Below, in pieces: positions 11,316 to 23,730 of a stretch of DNA of 64,000 nucleotides. The stretch comes from Cyprinodon diabolis. Lineage: Eukaryota > Chordata > Actinopteri > Cyprinodontiformes > Cyprinodontidae. The stretch is taken from contig CM060082.1 of NCBI GenBank assembly GCA_030533445.1, forward strand, positions 37,459,817-37,523,816, in the 5' to 3' direction. How positions within the stretch are numbered: the stretch's first letter is position 1; every line of letters starts with the position of its first letter. The notes beneath the pieces are model-generated. The model saw nothing but the letters and a program-made list of their open reading frames with translations. It was not told the origin of the DNA and ran no database searches. The translations under genes were made by a program, and so were the position numbers.

Positions 11316-14300
11316 ATTCAATATATTATTTCAGATTATTACTTTTTTTCTCTTTCTTTAAAAGAAATAAAGGTCTGTCTAGAAAACAACAATAGACCAA
11401 GAATTTCTCCATCCAAACCACTGAACTACCATACTAGTAGGTCATAGTGGGTGGCAAATTTATTTGTGAAAATCCTATCTTAAAATACACTGGAAAATGA
11501 TTCTGGAAAATATAGTTTGTCTCAGTTGCACACTTCTTTGACACGTGACTGAATGAAGTGTTGACAGACAAAGCTGAAATAAGTACAAAGTAGCATACTT
11601 TTTGCTGTTGCTTTGAGAGCATGCATGCATTCCATAGGGAGTTAGAAGAAGTGGAAAATCCATGCATCCATAGAGGAAAACAGGTAAATCTACCAAGAAA
11701 GGGATTTGAACCCAGAAACCTCCCGGCTGTGTATCAAACCATGATTACAATAAGGCAATACAGTCAATTCTTCATACAAGGTATGTACAAAAACACTGGA
11801 AAAGTTTTTCATTTACTTTTTTTAAATATATATTTCAATTTCTCTCTGTTTTATGACATCAGCTTTGTGGTTAATCACTTTTTTTATCGCTCATACTCTT
11901 CCAAATAAGAACTTTTTGATGTCATGTCTGTTTAGATTGAAAAATATTACTACTCATGAATGTCACGAAGGCAAGAAAAGGGTTGAAGCAACCTACCACA
12001 ATTGTTTGGAGTTATCAAGAGTTACGGCTGAAAAATATCTGCTTATGACAGGGTGAAGAGACTACATATCTTCTTGGTATAATCCAAAAAATGGCAGATG
12101 GTATCTGAGACCAGCAAGCTGGGGGACTTGACGCAAAAAGAGTTTGTTACTCCCTGCCGTACCCCAGTAATGAGTCATTTCACTCTGAAGAACATCAGAT
12201 CACAAAACTTCAGCCAGTTGTTTCAGTACTCATGACTCGTGGGAGTAGAAAAAAAAAAGTGGCCAGATGTACATTTTTGAAATAAAAAAACAGCCCAAGC
12301 GTATTTTCTGACACACATGGGCAAACTAGAACAGACAACATGTCATGTGAATCCTTCACTTTCAACTACATGCCTCCTGTTTTTTGGCTTGGTTCAATAA
12401 ACTGCTTGATCGATGAGTTATGGGAACCTTGATCAAGTTTCAAGAAATATTAATCTGTGCAGTTATAAGAAAGAAGCCACTTTGTAAAAAAGGTTTATGG
12501 AAAAACTGATCCCACATTCTGAGAACCAGATGATAGAGATCTGCCAGTGATCCTCCAGCATGGTGTTTTTATTTTATAGATTTCTTGGTATTTTCTAGCT
12601 ATAAATTACAGGACGCCCTTTCAGTCATATGACCATCACCTGGTATATAGTAAAAGGAAATTAGATGAAATGTTTTTCCCGTCTTATCTGTCTTCAAACC
12701 ACTTCCTAAGCCTTTTTTTCCCTCTACTCCCCAACTGTATGACTAATTCTTTAGATGGTGATGGATGCAGATGTTTTATCGCCCTATTTGCACCGCGCCA
12801 TTTGTAATTATAATCACAGGCGATCCAGGGAGATACCCTGCAGTATAAAAAGCTGTCACTATTTGTGTATCTGTCGCCATCACTGTCCACATGCTGCGAG
12901 TGCAACACTATCTGCAAGGTCTCCGAAGCTGTTAATCAACTCCTCTCTAATGTGTTGTTCACACCTCCTCCCTCCCTCCCTCCCTTCGCCGAGCTGGTGG
13001 ATTTCCATCTTAGACAGGGTGCTTGGCCGGGCGATCGCTGTCGCTAATTTGTTGTGGCAATATTAATTAATGATCAGCCTGTCACAGCTGTTTATATTGA
13101 GACAGATTAGAGGAGGGAGAGATTAGACAAAGAAAACAATCTGCGAGAGGCTCAGCCGCTGACAGGGGTCACCTTCACGTGTCTGAAATCATATTCAATT
13201 TGCTGTGGTGGAGGCAGGGAAATTACTCCACTTGACCGCTTTGCATCCCGTTCTCTATCGTTCCATCACATCATTTAAGAGCAAAGAAAGTGATGAACCT
13301 AAGGCCCTGCAGCTACATATTATATGCTTTAGTATTAATATGCCTCATGTGTTGTCTTTGCCTCCTTGTATTTCTCTTAGCTCTTTTCGACAATCACATT
13401 TTCCCCCAAAAAAGAAAAATTAAATCCAAGGAGGCAACGTGTCTCGATCAGTAACGTTCTGTTTTTCTTTGACATGGACCTACTATCTCTCTGGCCAACT
13501 ACAGACTTATATCAGCCAAACACTTCGTTGACTTGGCAACGCCGTGGCGCCTTGCGACGGCGAGGGGAGATTAAGTGGCCAATCAAGTCCTGAACAGTGG
13601 AGTAATCATTCCACTTGTTAAAATGGGTGTCAGGATTATTCCAGTGCTTTCTCACTTCATTGCAGGCTTTAATAAAGCAAAGGCATTTACTGCTAACTGG
13701 ATTGCTAAGGCTCAGACTGAAGGACTGCTCACTAATGACTGATTAATAATGAAGTCAAGCACATCTAGAGGCTGACATATCCTTGAGGGTGAGTTTAAGA
13801 CTTGTACAGTAGAGGAAGGGCCCCAAAATGGAGTAATATCACTTAGTTTTTCAGCTCTATTTTATGTTACGCTGGAAAGGCATAATCTTCAAAACAAAAC
13901 AATGAGGTTTCATCAGCAGAAAATACCAAGGTTTAATTTCCACAGATGATAATAACTCAGCAAAGTGAAGAAAGAGAGAATCAAAAGCCTTGGCTTGTAG
14001 ATAAATACCTCCATAATGCCAAGCAATCCACAGCCCAAAACTTTTTTCTGCTCTGGTTGTTAAAGCTAATTCCCAGACACATGAGTGTAGGAGGATAAAA
14101 CCCTAGCTTATGACTACAGCAGAGTTTATTGCTAGAGTGCTTACATGCTTGTCTCGTCAATTCCTCTGTTTCTCTCTTTAGTATGTATCTGAAACCAGGA
14201 AGGGGTGAAGAGAATGCAACAACTGTGCTGAATCTAAATATTTCATTGTTGGAATAGATGCCTAGTTTCAGTCCTTCTAGTTCAGCAGAGTCCATAGTTG

Positions 14301-15592
14301 ACTTTTGGGAAATTAAAACAATATAGAGGAACATCTCTTCAACAGTCTTTTTTGAGAAGTAATGTTCTCCTCATACTTGATATGACTTGACATCAGCCGA
14401 AATCTATCCAGAGAAGCTGTAAGCAGTAGTGTATGAAACATCGTCCAGAACAAGAACAACGGAGGAGAGCTTTAAGATTGTCATTTAATCCTATATAGTT
14501 TTCTAAAGAGAGAAGAGAAGTAACTTAAGCTATTGTGTTGACTGAATTAAACAATTAAGACTTCTCACAGGGCTCCCTGGAGAATACTTGAGATACATCC
14601 ATCATTTTTTATTGTTTGTGTGGCAGCATTTTGATCGTTAGACAAAAGCAACAATGGCAGAGAGCCAGACCAGATAGGAAGCCCTTCTTAGTATGTTAAT
14701 TATAGAGTGGCCGCCAAACTGTTTACTGCTCAGGATGGTAAAGCTTGTCGGAGGGTGTAACCATACACAAAAGTCAGAGTATGTTTTTTTTTTTTTTTAC
14801 ACTTCAAATAAGGAAAATTGAAAAAGTATATAAAATATTGTTTTTTAAACCTAAAAAAAGGTTGAGACATGGCACTGACTGGAGATTTGTTTGATTGTAT
14901 TTCAATAAAAAAGTAGTGTAAGAAAGCAAAACCCATACTTGGACAGATCATACAACAAAGTACCCATCAGGAAAATGCTTTGTGGTTTAATTATTGTTTA
15001 AACAATCTTTAAAATAGACTAATAATGAAACATGCTTAAATCACCTAGGTGTTATTTTTCATAGTTCAACAATCAAATGTCCCAGCTGTACCTAAATGCA
15101 ACATGCATAGCTGTTTTCTGTGACGTCGTCTCTGATCAATGGAGATTCCTATGTCTTGCATTTTATACCAAATACAGAGTTTGGGTTTATTTAATTGTTG
15201 CTGTTGAAAGTTTTGTAAGCCAACATTAAATTTTCCTCTCCACTCTGGCTGCATGATAAACTGTAGTGTTCCCAAATGGCTAAGTTTAGCAATAACTGGG
15301 AGTTCTCTCTGTTTGGGTTACAGTTTTTAAAGTTACATAAAATAACTAGTGTATAGAGGGAATCGAAATGGAAGAGTCAAGGAAAAGATAACTGGGGATA
15401 AAGCACAGACAGGCATAGTGCGAGAGGTGCTCTGTTAAAGTAGAACAAAGTAAAACTTTTGGTCCTACATGCAAAACTAAAGACAAGCACCACCAATCTC
15501 CCTGAAACAAAAAATGCTTGGAGGTGGCAGCATTGAGCACCTAGGAATCTTGTTGGAAAACTATGAAGATGTATCTAAATAATGACAAAGAC
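11316..15592. other. Unique intron sequence
   Basis: No mobile-element ends recognised over 4.3 kb. It contains the 12741-13170 candidate element and another GC-balanced block at 13470-13620. The 117-codon minus-strand frame at 13981-14334 has no recognisable domain and no splice context. Confidence 0.4.
12741..13170. promoter_or_regulatory. Candidate conserved noncoding element in intron 3
   Basis: A repeat-free block with balanced composition and dense transcription-factor-like words: TTTGTAATTATAATCACAGG, AATATTAATTAATGATCAGC, TGTCACAGCTG. Its texture is that of vertebrate developmental enhancers. Overlapping frames of 60 to 103 codons on both strands are not convincing genes. Conservation cannot be seen from one sequence. 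Confidence 0.35.
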
Positions 15593-17067
15593 TACCATAT
15601 TTTCCAGACTATAGAGCGCACCTCACCATGCCCGCTAATTTTTTAAAAAAAACTGGAAAAGTAGTACTTAAATAAGCTGCACCGGAATAAAAGCCGCAGA
15701 TAGCCAAGCTACATCTTATATCAGAGAAATGATTGTTCCTTATGTTCCTAAAAGAGCAATTCACTCTCAATCTGCAGGTTTACTAGTGGTTCCTAGAATT
15801 TCTAAAAGTAGAATGGGAGGCAAATCAGGCTCCTCTCCTATGGAACCAACTACCAGTTTTAGTCCGTGTGGCAGACACCCTGTCTACTTTTAGGACTAGG
15901 CTTAAAACTTTCCTTTTTGATAAAGCTTAAAGTTAGAGTGGCTCAGGTTATCCTGAGCATCTCTATAGTTATGCTGCTATAGGCTTAGACTGCTGGAGGA
16001 CATAGGGACCCCCATTTCACCATTCTGTTTCATTCTATCTCTATTCTCCCACTCTGCAGAATCTGTTTGTTCAATCTCTAATGTTCTGCTCTCTCTGCTT
16101 TTTCTCATAGTAGCTTTGCCTCCTTGGTTCCTGTTTGGCTGTGACTCCATCCTGGAGAGAAATATCAGCTGTGCTGCTGCCATCAACACCCTTGTTTATA
16201 GATGTTTGAGCTTGGCCTGTTTTAAGTATAGTCCTGTTTCTCTGACTGTGACTAACTGGGTGTGCTCTCTTCATCCTCTGACATAGGAGCTGGCTCGGAG
16301 CTCGTCTGCCTGGCTCTGCGTTTCCTGGACGGGGCCGCCTTTTACAGTTGCTTTTTGTATCTCTGCTTCTGTCTCCTTGAACCCCAGTCGGCATCGGTAG
16401 ATGGCCGCTCACACTGAGCCTGGTTCTGCTGGAGGTTCTTCTTGTTAGAAGGGAGTTTTTCCTCTCCACTGTCGCTACAAGCATGCCTAGTGTGAGGGAT
16501 CAACGAGTCAATGCAATCAACTGTTTTCCTTAGATAGAAAACTTTGACTTTATGATCTGGTTGAACTGTAAAGTGCCTTGAGACGACGTGTTGTGAGTTG
16601 GTGCTATAGAAATAAACTGAATTGAACTGAATAGATATTTACTGAACAGTCTCCCACCAAACCTGTAGGGGGAGCTTAACATATAGCCTCTAGAGTAGGG
16701 ACGAAGAAGAATCCTAGTTCCCGTTAATTTATTGGCTCACAGACGTAAGAGCTTCTACTGAAAGATGGGGCTTCATCAGCTCTTTATTTCAGCTCTGCAG
16801 GAGTTGAACCAGTTTCTTCATTGGTTTAGCAGCTTTAAAGCAAATAATTGTAAAAATGTATGAATTCAGGACATTTGTTCTCCGTCGTGACTACTCTTAG
16901 CATGTTCTTACGCTAAATAAAAATTAGCCCCTTATTCTTTCATTTTGACTTTTGACTTTCCCATCTGGCGGTTAAGAAAAGTCCACAAAAAAGCTGCACC
17001 TTCTTATAAGCTGCATGGTTCAAAGTGTGGGAAAAAAGTAGCAGCTTATAGTCTGGGAAATACGGTA
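15593..17067. mobile_element. MITE with TACCRTATTT ends, host of a LINE insertion
   Basis: The left end TACCATATTTTCCAGACTAT and the inverse of the right end TACCGTATTTCCCAGACTAT match at 18 of 20 bases. Sub-terminal AAGCTGCACC repeats occur on both sides (about 15675 and 16990). The 1475-bp span is inflated by the LINE fragment in the middle. Terminal TA could be the target duplication. No transposase frame remains. Confidence 0.8.
15730..16634 (+). mobile_element. LINE 3' part (L2-like), inside the MITE
   Basis: The segment carries the last 34 codons of a non-LTR reverse-transcriptase polyprotein (15829-15930), including LLWNQLPVLVRVADTLSTF and the closing RLKTFLFDKA before a stop. It then holds about 700 bp of 3' untranslated region and the tail AAAGTGCCTTGAGACGACGT..ATTGAACTGAATAG. 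The LWN.LP and LKT.LF signature is typical of the L2-type C-terminus. The upstream frame is interrupted. Confidence 0.8.
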
Positions 17068-19394
17068 AATGTAGCAAAACCTCAACAAAGTTTTCCTTTC
17101 GACTTGAGTTAAGTTAGACGTGTTTTGAAAAAAATAAATGGGTAAAAGTATTAAAAACCTTTGTAACAACATTTTACCAGGTGGCTAAAAATTAATGCAT
17201 GTCACAAAATTCAAATGTTTTTAAATACTGAAAACTAAAATCTACTTTATTTCATTGTATTTTACAATTATGCACCTTTTTATGTTGGTCTTTGACAAGA
17301 TATCAACCAAACACATAGATTTTAGTGGCTGCAATGCAAACAGAAGTCCAAGAGCAAAGGCTAATAAAAATAATTTTTTACTCTAAAAGTCGCAGCTACC
17401 AATTCATGTTTAAAATATTTTCCACTTCTCCCACTGAATCATGTCTGCCCTTATTTGGTGTAAATAATAACCTGTTGAATCTTTAAACTTTCTATTTTTT
17501 CTAATTGTTTCTATCTAAAGCAATGAACAAGCAATTAAACGTTTTAAGATATATACAAAAACTGTCAATAACTTTAATTGCCTTACAAGTAGTTTTTACA
17601 TTTCTATGGATATTTTCATCCATTCAGCACATCACATAGAATTACTGGCAACAACTAGGTCTGCATAGATCCCTGACATATTAATTGTTCAAGCTATATC
17701 AAGCAGAACCCTTTCTGTTATCTTAACAGGTATTGCCAATACACCCTTTGTTGAACATTTCACCCAGCTCAGTCTTATTCTGCAACAGGTAGAGCTGCAG
17801 GGAATTGTGGGGAGAGAGAACAGTCTGAGCTGGCACACATAAGTTGGCATAACACCACACCGTTTGCACTATCCCCAGGCTACATCTGGCAGCCGGCGCC
17901 AAATTATGCATCACATCTGCAGGGTACTCAACCACTATCCGTGCAATCAGTGCCTGGCATCAGGACTGACTCACATGTGAGTGTGAGCTTGGCGGCTTTG
18001 CTTTAACATTACTCATCCCCCGTTTCCCATTGTACCCCATAAAACACACGCCTGGCAGCACACCCCACCAGGCAGGTATTCTTTCGTTCACACACGCAAT
18101 CAGGCATGAATATCATATGGATTATGTTTGTCCTTTCCCAATAAAAATGTTTTTGGAGGCTGGCAGACAGCACGCTTGACTTTCAAGAAATTCCACAAGC
18201 GACTGCTTTCTGGAACTAAATGGGTGCAGCAAATCCTTTTAAAATCCTTTTAGACACCATGGCAGTCGGGAGGAAAAGAAGAAGTTTCTCCCAGGCAAAC
18301 ATGTGCAGGTCTGTTGGGTTGATGTTGTGCTCTGGGGAAGGAGACTATTGCCTGTTTATTTCTGCAAGGCTCAAAAAGGAATGCTAATGCATGCGCATGC
18401 ATGTGTATGCAGAAAAAGAAGAAGGTTCAAGAAAAGGTGCTTGGGTGAAGATATTTTGGATGTCAACAGCTTAATTTTTCCATTGAAGATCGCAAGAGGC
18501 CGGTGGCTTACACAACCCTGCATGGTATATTAGGACAGAGGAGAGAATTTAAAATGTTGCTATCAGTTGTCAGCATGCCCATGACCTGGAAGGGGCTGAT
18601 ATCCACACAAACACGAGGAACTATTAAATCAGCTGAATTAAACTCTCAAGGGAGATGTTCTTTCATCTGAAATAAAAACAAAAAGGTTGGACAAGCCATC
18701 AAAAAGAGCCAGCCAATCCAAAATTGTATCTTTAGTCTCCAATTTACCAAACTTTTTCCAAAACCAGTTTCCTCGCTCTGATTGCTACTCAAATATTTGG
18801 GTAAATGAGCAGGGGATTGGTCTCAGTGTTTTGTGTGTCGATTTGCTCTTTGCTTTTCCATTTCCTTTGGGCTACGAAATGAAATTAATGTTTGTAGACA
18901 CTGGGATGCCACACATGAGGAAACAGGAGATTTTGCAAAATTATAAAACCTTCCCAATTACAGCTCTGCAAACACATACGGCTGAGGGAAAAAAAACAAA
19001 ACAAAAAGAAAACTCATTTGGGGTGGAGATTCCTTGTGTGTCAGAGGCACCGGGACAATAATTAGCTTCATTTACATGCTACTCTATTAAAACAGACTAA
19101 CAAACGGATATTGTTTACTCAATATCCAAGCCTACACAATGAAAAGAGGACAAAATTTGACTCCAAATAAATCCCTGCCTGCTTACTCATATCTCTATCT
19201 GTACTGCGGCGATTTTCTCTTCCATCCCACTATCTTCAGCTTCATTCTCATTTCTGGCTTAATTACTCTTTGGAAGGTGTTTGGATTTTTGCTGCCTGCC
19301 TGCTGTTTTGGTCATTACAGGTCGCTGCAGGACATAGAGTGGCTGCCAAAGAAGCTTAGTAGAATCTAGGTGTTTGGGACATAACTTCACTCAC
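17068..19394. other. Unique intron sequence next to exon 3
   Basis: AT-rich up to 17700, then more balanced (17940-18060 and 18540-18660 could be conserved). The 124-codon plus-strand frame at 18687-19061 overlaps nothing recognisable. GTGAGT of the exon 3 donor is at its right edge on minus. Confidence 0.4.
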
Positions 19395-20338
19395 CTGGGG
19401 TAAATGAGGACAACTCTTCCTGCTGGCTTTGAGGCCCATCCTCCCTTCAGGTGCTGTCCTGATGTTGAAGAGGGCCTGAAGAGCACTCCGGGCTGCCTGG
19501 GTCTTGGCAAGCTTCTTGCTACGACCACAGCCCTCAAATATCCGGCCGTCCACCCGTACAGCCATCACAAAGCTCCGGAGGCGCCTGCCCTCTGCACGTT
19601 CTGAAAGACAGGCGTAACGCAAGCCTGGCCGGAGCTCATTGAGCAACGCCACAGGACTCTTTGGCGTCTCAGGCTCTGGAACAATCCCACCAAGCCTCTG
19701 CTGAGCCTGTACCATGAGGTCCAACGTATGACGAAGCAGCCTTCCATGTCTTAGCAACTCGCTTGATAGCAAGTCACTCTCGCTTGCAGGGTTACAAATG
19801 GTCAGGCCATTGGATGATTCAAATTCCTTAAAGAGCGTGTCTGGGAAGTCAGCCTGGTCCGATGTAAAGTCTGCTGAAGGGTTTGAGATGCTTCCCATGG
19901 CTAGGTGCGCCTGGGGAGCATTTGGGAACTGGATGAAAGACTTAAGAGCCATTTCTGCAGCCCTCATCTTTGCTTTCTTCTTTGTGGGTCCTGTTCCCTC
20001 AAAGGTCAGTCCATTAACCTCAACAGCAATAGAGAAGACAGGAGCATGGACAGGGCCAGTCTGGGATACCATGCGGTATTGCAGGCCTGGTCGAAGCTCG
20101 TTTAACTGCACCAGGGCATTCTTTGGCGCCTCACACCAGGACAGTTTCTTATAGATCAGGCGCAGCTGACACATGTGTCCATTGTTGTCTTCTTCCAGAG
20201 GTCGTTTCCTCTTCAGGCCAGAGCTTGCCCCTCTCGAAGAGTCAGAGCAGAAAAGAGACTGGCATTCTCCAGAGCTGATGGGAAGATCCTCCAAGTTACC
20301 GATGTTACGGTTTTCCTTTACTTCTGCACTGCTTGTGC
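19395..20338 (-). CDS. adarb2: adarb2 exon 3 (both dsRNA-binding domains)
   Basis: This is a 944-nt internal exon of the ADAR-family gene adarb2 (RED2/ADAR3). On the minus strand it follows a CACTGCAG acceptor. Its first two bases (GC) complete a codon begun in exon 2, 314 full codons follow, and it ends in CAG before a GTGAGT donor. The first dsRNA-binding domain lies at about 20129-19935, with [25 protein letters not shown] and the terminal AAEMAL helix. The second is at about 19658-19464, with [10 protein letters not shown] and the basic SKKLAK loop. Between them is [14 protein letters not shown], a stretch shared by vertebrate ADARB1 and ADARB2. The segment [13 protein letters not shown] and the WKKLSW-like KKLSW before domain 1 match ADARB2 rather than ADARB1. 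In mammals the protein is a brain-enriched, nuclear, catalytically inactive RNA binder that competes with editing enzymes; that role is family knowledge. The reading frame also stays open upstream to 20699, but that part is intron. Confidence 0.95.
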
Positions 20339-21224
20339 CTGCAGTGAAACCACACAAAAGGAGAAACAACTTTTTAGGAAGAGATGGAAAAAATACCTCA
20401 AAAAAATATGAATAGAAAGCAATCATTACTGTGCAACACTCATTTATCCTGGCTGAACAAAATGAATCAAGGAAAATCTCTTGAGGCAGATTGAGCCACT
20501 TGATACACAATGAAATGGTAATGAACACATCTACAATCAACTCCCAGAGCTGGGCCCACTTCATACCACAGGGCTCTATTATATGTAAGTATTTTAAAAC
20601 CAAAATACAAATCCCCTGAAATGGTGATGTTATCTGCCAGATCATCCTGTAATCTGCTTCCAAATTGGTTTGGAATCTGAGTCTGGGAGAAGGAAACACA
20701 GGTCCCTGAGGCCCCTGCAGAGCATCAATCCTATTTGCTATGGGGGGAGGGCCGCGGCAATGCTCAGACTTTCCAAGAAAAAGGATGAGGAAAAAGGTTT
20801 GGAGCCTTCTTTATTTCACACTTTTATCCCATGTTAGAGCAAAGCCTGAAACAGCTGTGATACGCTCTTCAATCGTCGTGACGAGTAAGGGGTGGGGTAT
20901 TGCATTTCCAATGGATGGGAACAAAAACAGTGTGCTCAGAGGAATTATAACAGTTTGATGGGAGTCACTTACTGGTGAGTATTTTGTAGCTCAAGATGAG
21001 AGTGTGCAGGCAGGCAGGCATCCCAACTGATGACTTATTCATCATGAACACTTACATTTAACATTTATTAGCTCACTTTTTAAAGACCCATTTGTAATCA
21101 AAGAACTAATTTCCCCAAAATAGTTAATTATGCAGGTGACAGAGATTTCAGTTCCCCATTCAGTCTGAAGCTAAGATTGTTCCTGACAGATGGGAAGAGA
21201 GAGAGAAAGCATGCTGAAGCTTAC
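20339..21224 (-). other. adarb2: adarb2 intron 2
   Basis: An 886-bp intron between exons 2 and 3, GT-AG on the minus strand (GTAAGC donor, CACTGCAG acceptor). It is very short beside the surrounding introns. No repeat with recognisable ends was seen in it. The 120 codons of open frame directly upstream of exon 3 are intronic and have no family resemblance. Confidence 0.85.
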
Positions 21225-21311
21225 TCGAACTGTCCTCGTCCTCCGTGCTGCTAGTCCCAGGGCTTATGTACTTGAAGGGAGCGATCAATGCCGACAGCAT
21301 ACTGACTTTCT
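21225..21311 (-). CDS. adarb2: adarb2 exon 2 (short N-terminal linker exon)
   Basis: An 87-nt exon on the minus strand between a CTCCTACAG acceptor and a GTAAGC donor. It holds two bases finishing a codon, 28 codons, then one base (A) that joins GC of exon 3 to make Ser. The peptide begins KVSMLSALIAPFKYISPG and ends in an acidic STEDEDSS run. Human ADARB2 has the same layout from memory of the family (KVSILSTFLAPFK..SPG followed by an acidic stretch, then [12 protein letters not shown]), so identity and phase agree. The exon links the Arg-rich N-terminus, encoded by exon 1, to the dsRNA-binding region. It is too short to show up as a long ORF. Confidence 0.92.
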
Positions 21312-22736
21312 CTGTAGGAGAGACAAGAGACATGCAGAGTCAACATGAGGGCAGTGGTAGCGCTGTTTTGATGTTTTTATCGATTAAAGCCCAGGCTCAT
21401 TGTCGACCAAACAAGGCGGGTGAAATGACGCATATGTGAGAGGGAGCATGCTGAGTGTCTGTTCCTCCATAATCCTAGAGTGGACCATAATAATGCACAA
21501 TGTTAGCTCCATTTAACAAACCCCAAAGCTGTGTTTATTTTTTGCCTTACTGAGAACAAGACATAGATGCCCAGTCTTGATATGTACTCATTATCATATT
21601 TCACTGAATCTGTCACAAAAACCTACAATGTTAAGACTACGCTGACATATTCTGATGATGAGATCATAAATCGAAGCCTTTCAAAGTACCTGCATCAGTC
21701 AGATTTCTTTTGGTGAACAGATATGATGGTGAACGCTGAGAGACCAGCAGCTTTCTCAACATTTTAGACTGATATTTCAATAGAAATAAGGAAGTAGTTC
21801 CAGGGAAAGAGTTACAAACAAGTAACTCTTATGAGTATGGAGGACTTTTTATTTAAAAAAAAAGCTTTTTGTTGAAAAAAATCAATCAGTCCTGGAAAAG
21901 ACAAAATAACCTTAAACAAAGCTTCTAAAACAGTTTGAGATTCATCAAACCTTTGATCTATTTATGTAAAAAGGATATTGTTTCATTAAAAAAAATTTTT
22001 TTTTTAAGACTATGAACATCTAAAAATTAATTAGTCATAAAAACCTGAATATATTGACAGATAACGACTTGACAGGAGTGTTTTTGAGTTTAAATATTAA
22101 ATATAAGACGCAATTTTTGCATTGTGAAACCTTTGTTCTGTTTGTGATGAAAGAAACAGGGATTCTTCATCCCCCATATCCCCTCCAGCTAATGTTATCA
22201 AATAGTTTAAAGTCTGAAAAATAGCCTGTTCAGAGAGTTTTTACTAAATATACGGCTAAAAGCCTCGGATCAAACGAATGTAATTGCAATGTTTTCAGCT
22301 AGAATATTTAAACAGTCTTTTATGAGTTTGCCAAATGAATGGGTCATGGACTATTTTATTTTTATTACTTCATTAGATCTGCATTGCTGTGTGAATGATT
22401 ACAAAGGATGGGTCACTTTTTAATATATTTAGGAAATTAGCAGGAGGACTGGAAATGTGTACCATCTATTGCTGGTGGAAAACAAATCTGCTGTAAAAAT
22501 ATTCTTCTTTGTCATGTTGTTGAAGTGGCTTTGCTCTGATTTGATCACAATTTTTGGGTACTCTTCCTACCTTCAACAGATTGGGAGCGAATGAGACTGA
22601 AGGATATAGCGACAAAGCAAAGAGAAAATTGTTGACAAAATCCCATTCAGGAGGAGCATGTCTTGTAAGTCAGTGACTCCATGCATTCAACTGCTTTATC
22701 TTAACAGAAACTTCTAAGCATTCTGACTGTATTATC

Positions 22737-22795
22737 TCTTTAAAGTGCCTTGAGATGACAGGAATTGGCGCTATATTAATAAAATGAATTGAATA
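22737..22795 (+). mobile_element. LINE tail fragment, same family as 16.6 kb
   Basis: AAAGTGCCTTGAGATGACAG..TTGGCGCTATATTAATAAAATGAATTGAAT matches the terminal part of the LINE at 16570-16634. Only the last about 60 bp were inserted or survive. Confidence 0.75.
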
Positions 22796-23254
22796 GAAAT
22801 TAATTATCGGTTCAAGGAATGTAGCTTGTTGTGCCATGATAGAGCAATGTTACATCAGGTAGAGCCTAGCCTTATAAGCCTGAGCTTGATAAGGATGATA
22901 TGAGATACCATGAATCTCATTTTATATAACAGAATATTGTTTATGGTACTAAGATTCTCAAGTCCACTAAAGCAAAACAGAGAGGAATATTTTAAAAGGA
23001 AGGGCAGAAAAAAAGTGCTGCAAAAATATGCACTTAGGGATATGAAAGCCGTCAGTGTACTATAGTATATAATTGAAAATGACTTGTTTTCCTTTTATTC
23101 ATATAGTTTTTGATTATTATTGACAACCCTATATTGTATTTTCTTTGGTGTGTTAAAGAAAACTGAATGTCTGAAAGTCTGGGCTACATTTGGCACTGCT
23201 GGCTAACTACAGGCACAGCAAGGCATGGTGGGGGTAGTGGAGCAAGGAGCCACA

Positions 23255-23470
23255 GATGTCCAGGCTACCATTACCGGGTCGTTCTGTCCTCCGCCGGCTC
23301 CCTGTCCTGTCCCCGTCCGCCAGGGTTACTGGATCGGCCCCGGAGCTGACAGCTCTGTGTTTCGAATAAATACTGCACTGTAATCGACCAAAATCCCGGA
23401 TGATTTCGAACAATTTTTTAGGTCCGAAAAGTAGGACATGTCTGGGAAAAAGAGGACGTCTGGTCACCCT
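23255..23470 (+). mobile_element. Dispersed repeat, copy 1
   Basis: It shares about 215 bp with 58274-58495: CCAGGCTACC..CCGGGTCG, a GC-rich core, CGACCAAAATCCCGGA, and the common end ACATGTCTGGGAAAAAGAGG followed by CTGGTCAC. The shared edge suggests a transposon terminus. No matching opposite terminus was found, so the class is open. Confidence 0.7.
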
Positions 23471-23730
23471 GGCCCGAACTGGGCCAGGTCTGGTTAAATG
23501 CCACTGGTCGTACCATGGCATATTGGAGGCCTACTCATGTACATGCCTTACATTGAGTTTGAGCTTATGCATTACTTCTTGTAAATGTCAAATGACACAT
23601 TTCTTTGTGTTTATACCTTCATTAGCACAACACACACTAATCAAGCTAAGCATTTAGGAGTTTCATAATTGTATTATTCTGTTAAAAATATTCAATTGAT
23701 CCAAAAAGCAAATCAATTGTTATTGTAACT

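Larger units (their letters stand above)
1..19394 (-). other. adarb2: adarb2 intron 3 (partial, runs off the left edge)
   Basis: Everything left of the exon 3 donor should be intron 3 of adarb2. I looked on the minus strand for the next exon (start of the deaminase domain) and for the HAE and PCG zinc-binding motifs and found neither, so at least 19.4 kb of intron lies here. The assignment assumes no other gene is nested inside; none was recognised. Confidence 0.7.

Noticed and set aside
1..19394. adarb2 deaminase-domain exons
   Set aside because: No HAE or PCG zinc-binding motif or other deaminase segment was found on the minus strand by reading; a short exon could still be missed.
20339..20699. 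Open frame continuing 120 codons upstream of adarb2 exon 3
   Set aside because: A clear CACTGCAG acceptor lies at the point where family similarity begins; the upstream residues resemble nothing and exon 2 joins in phase at the acceptor.
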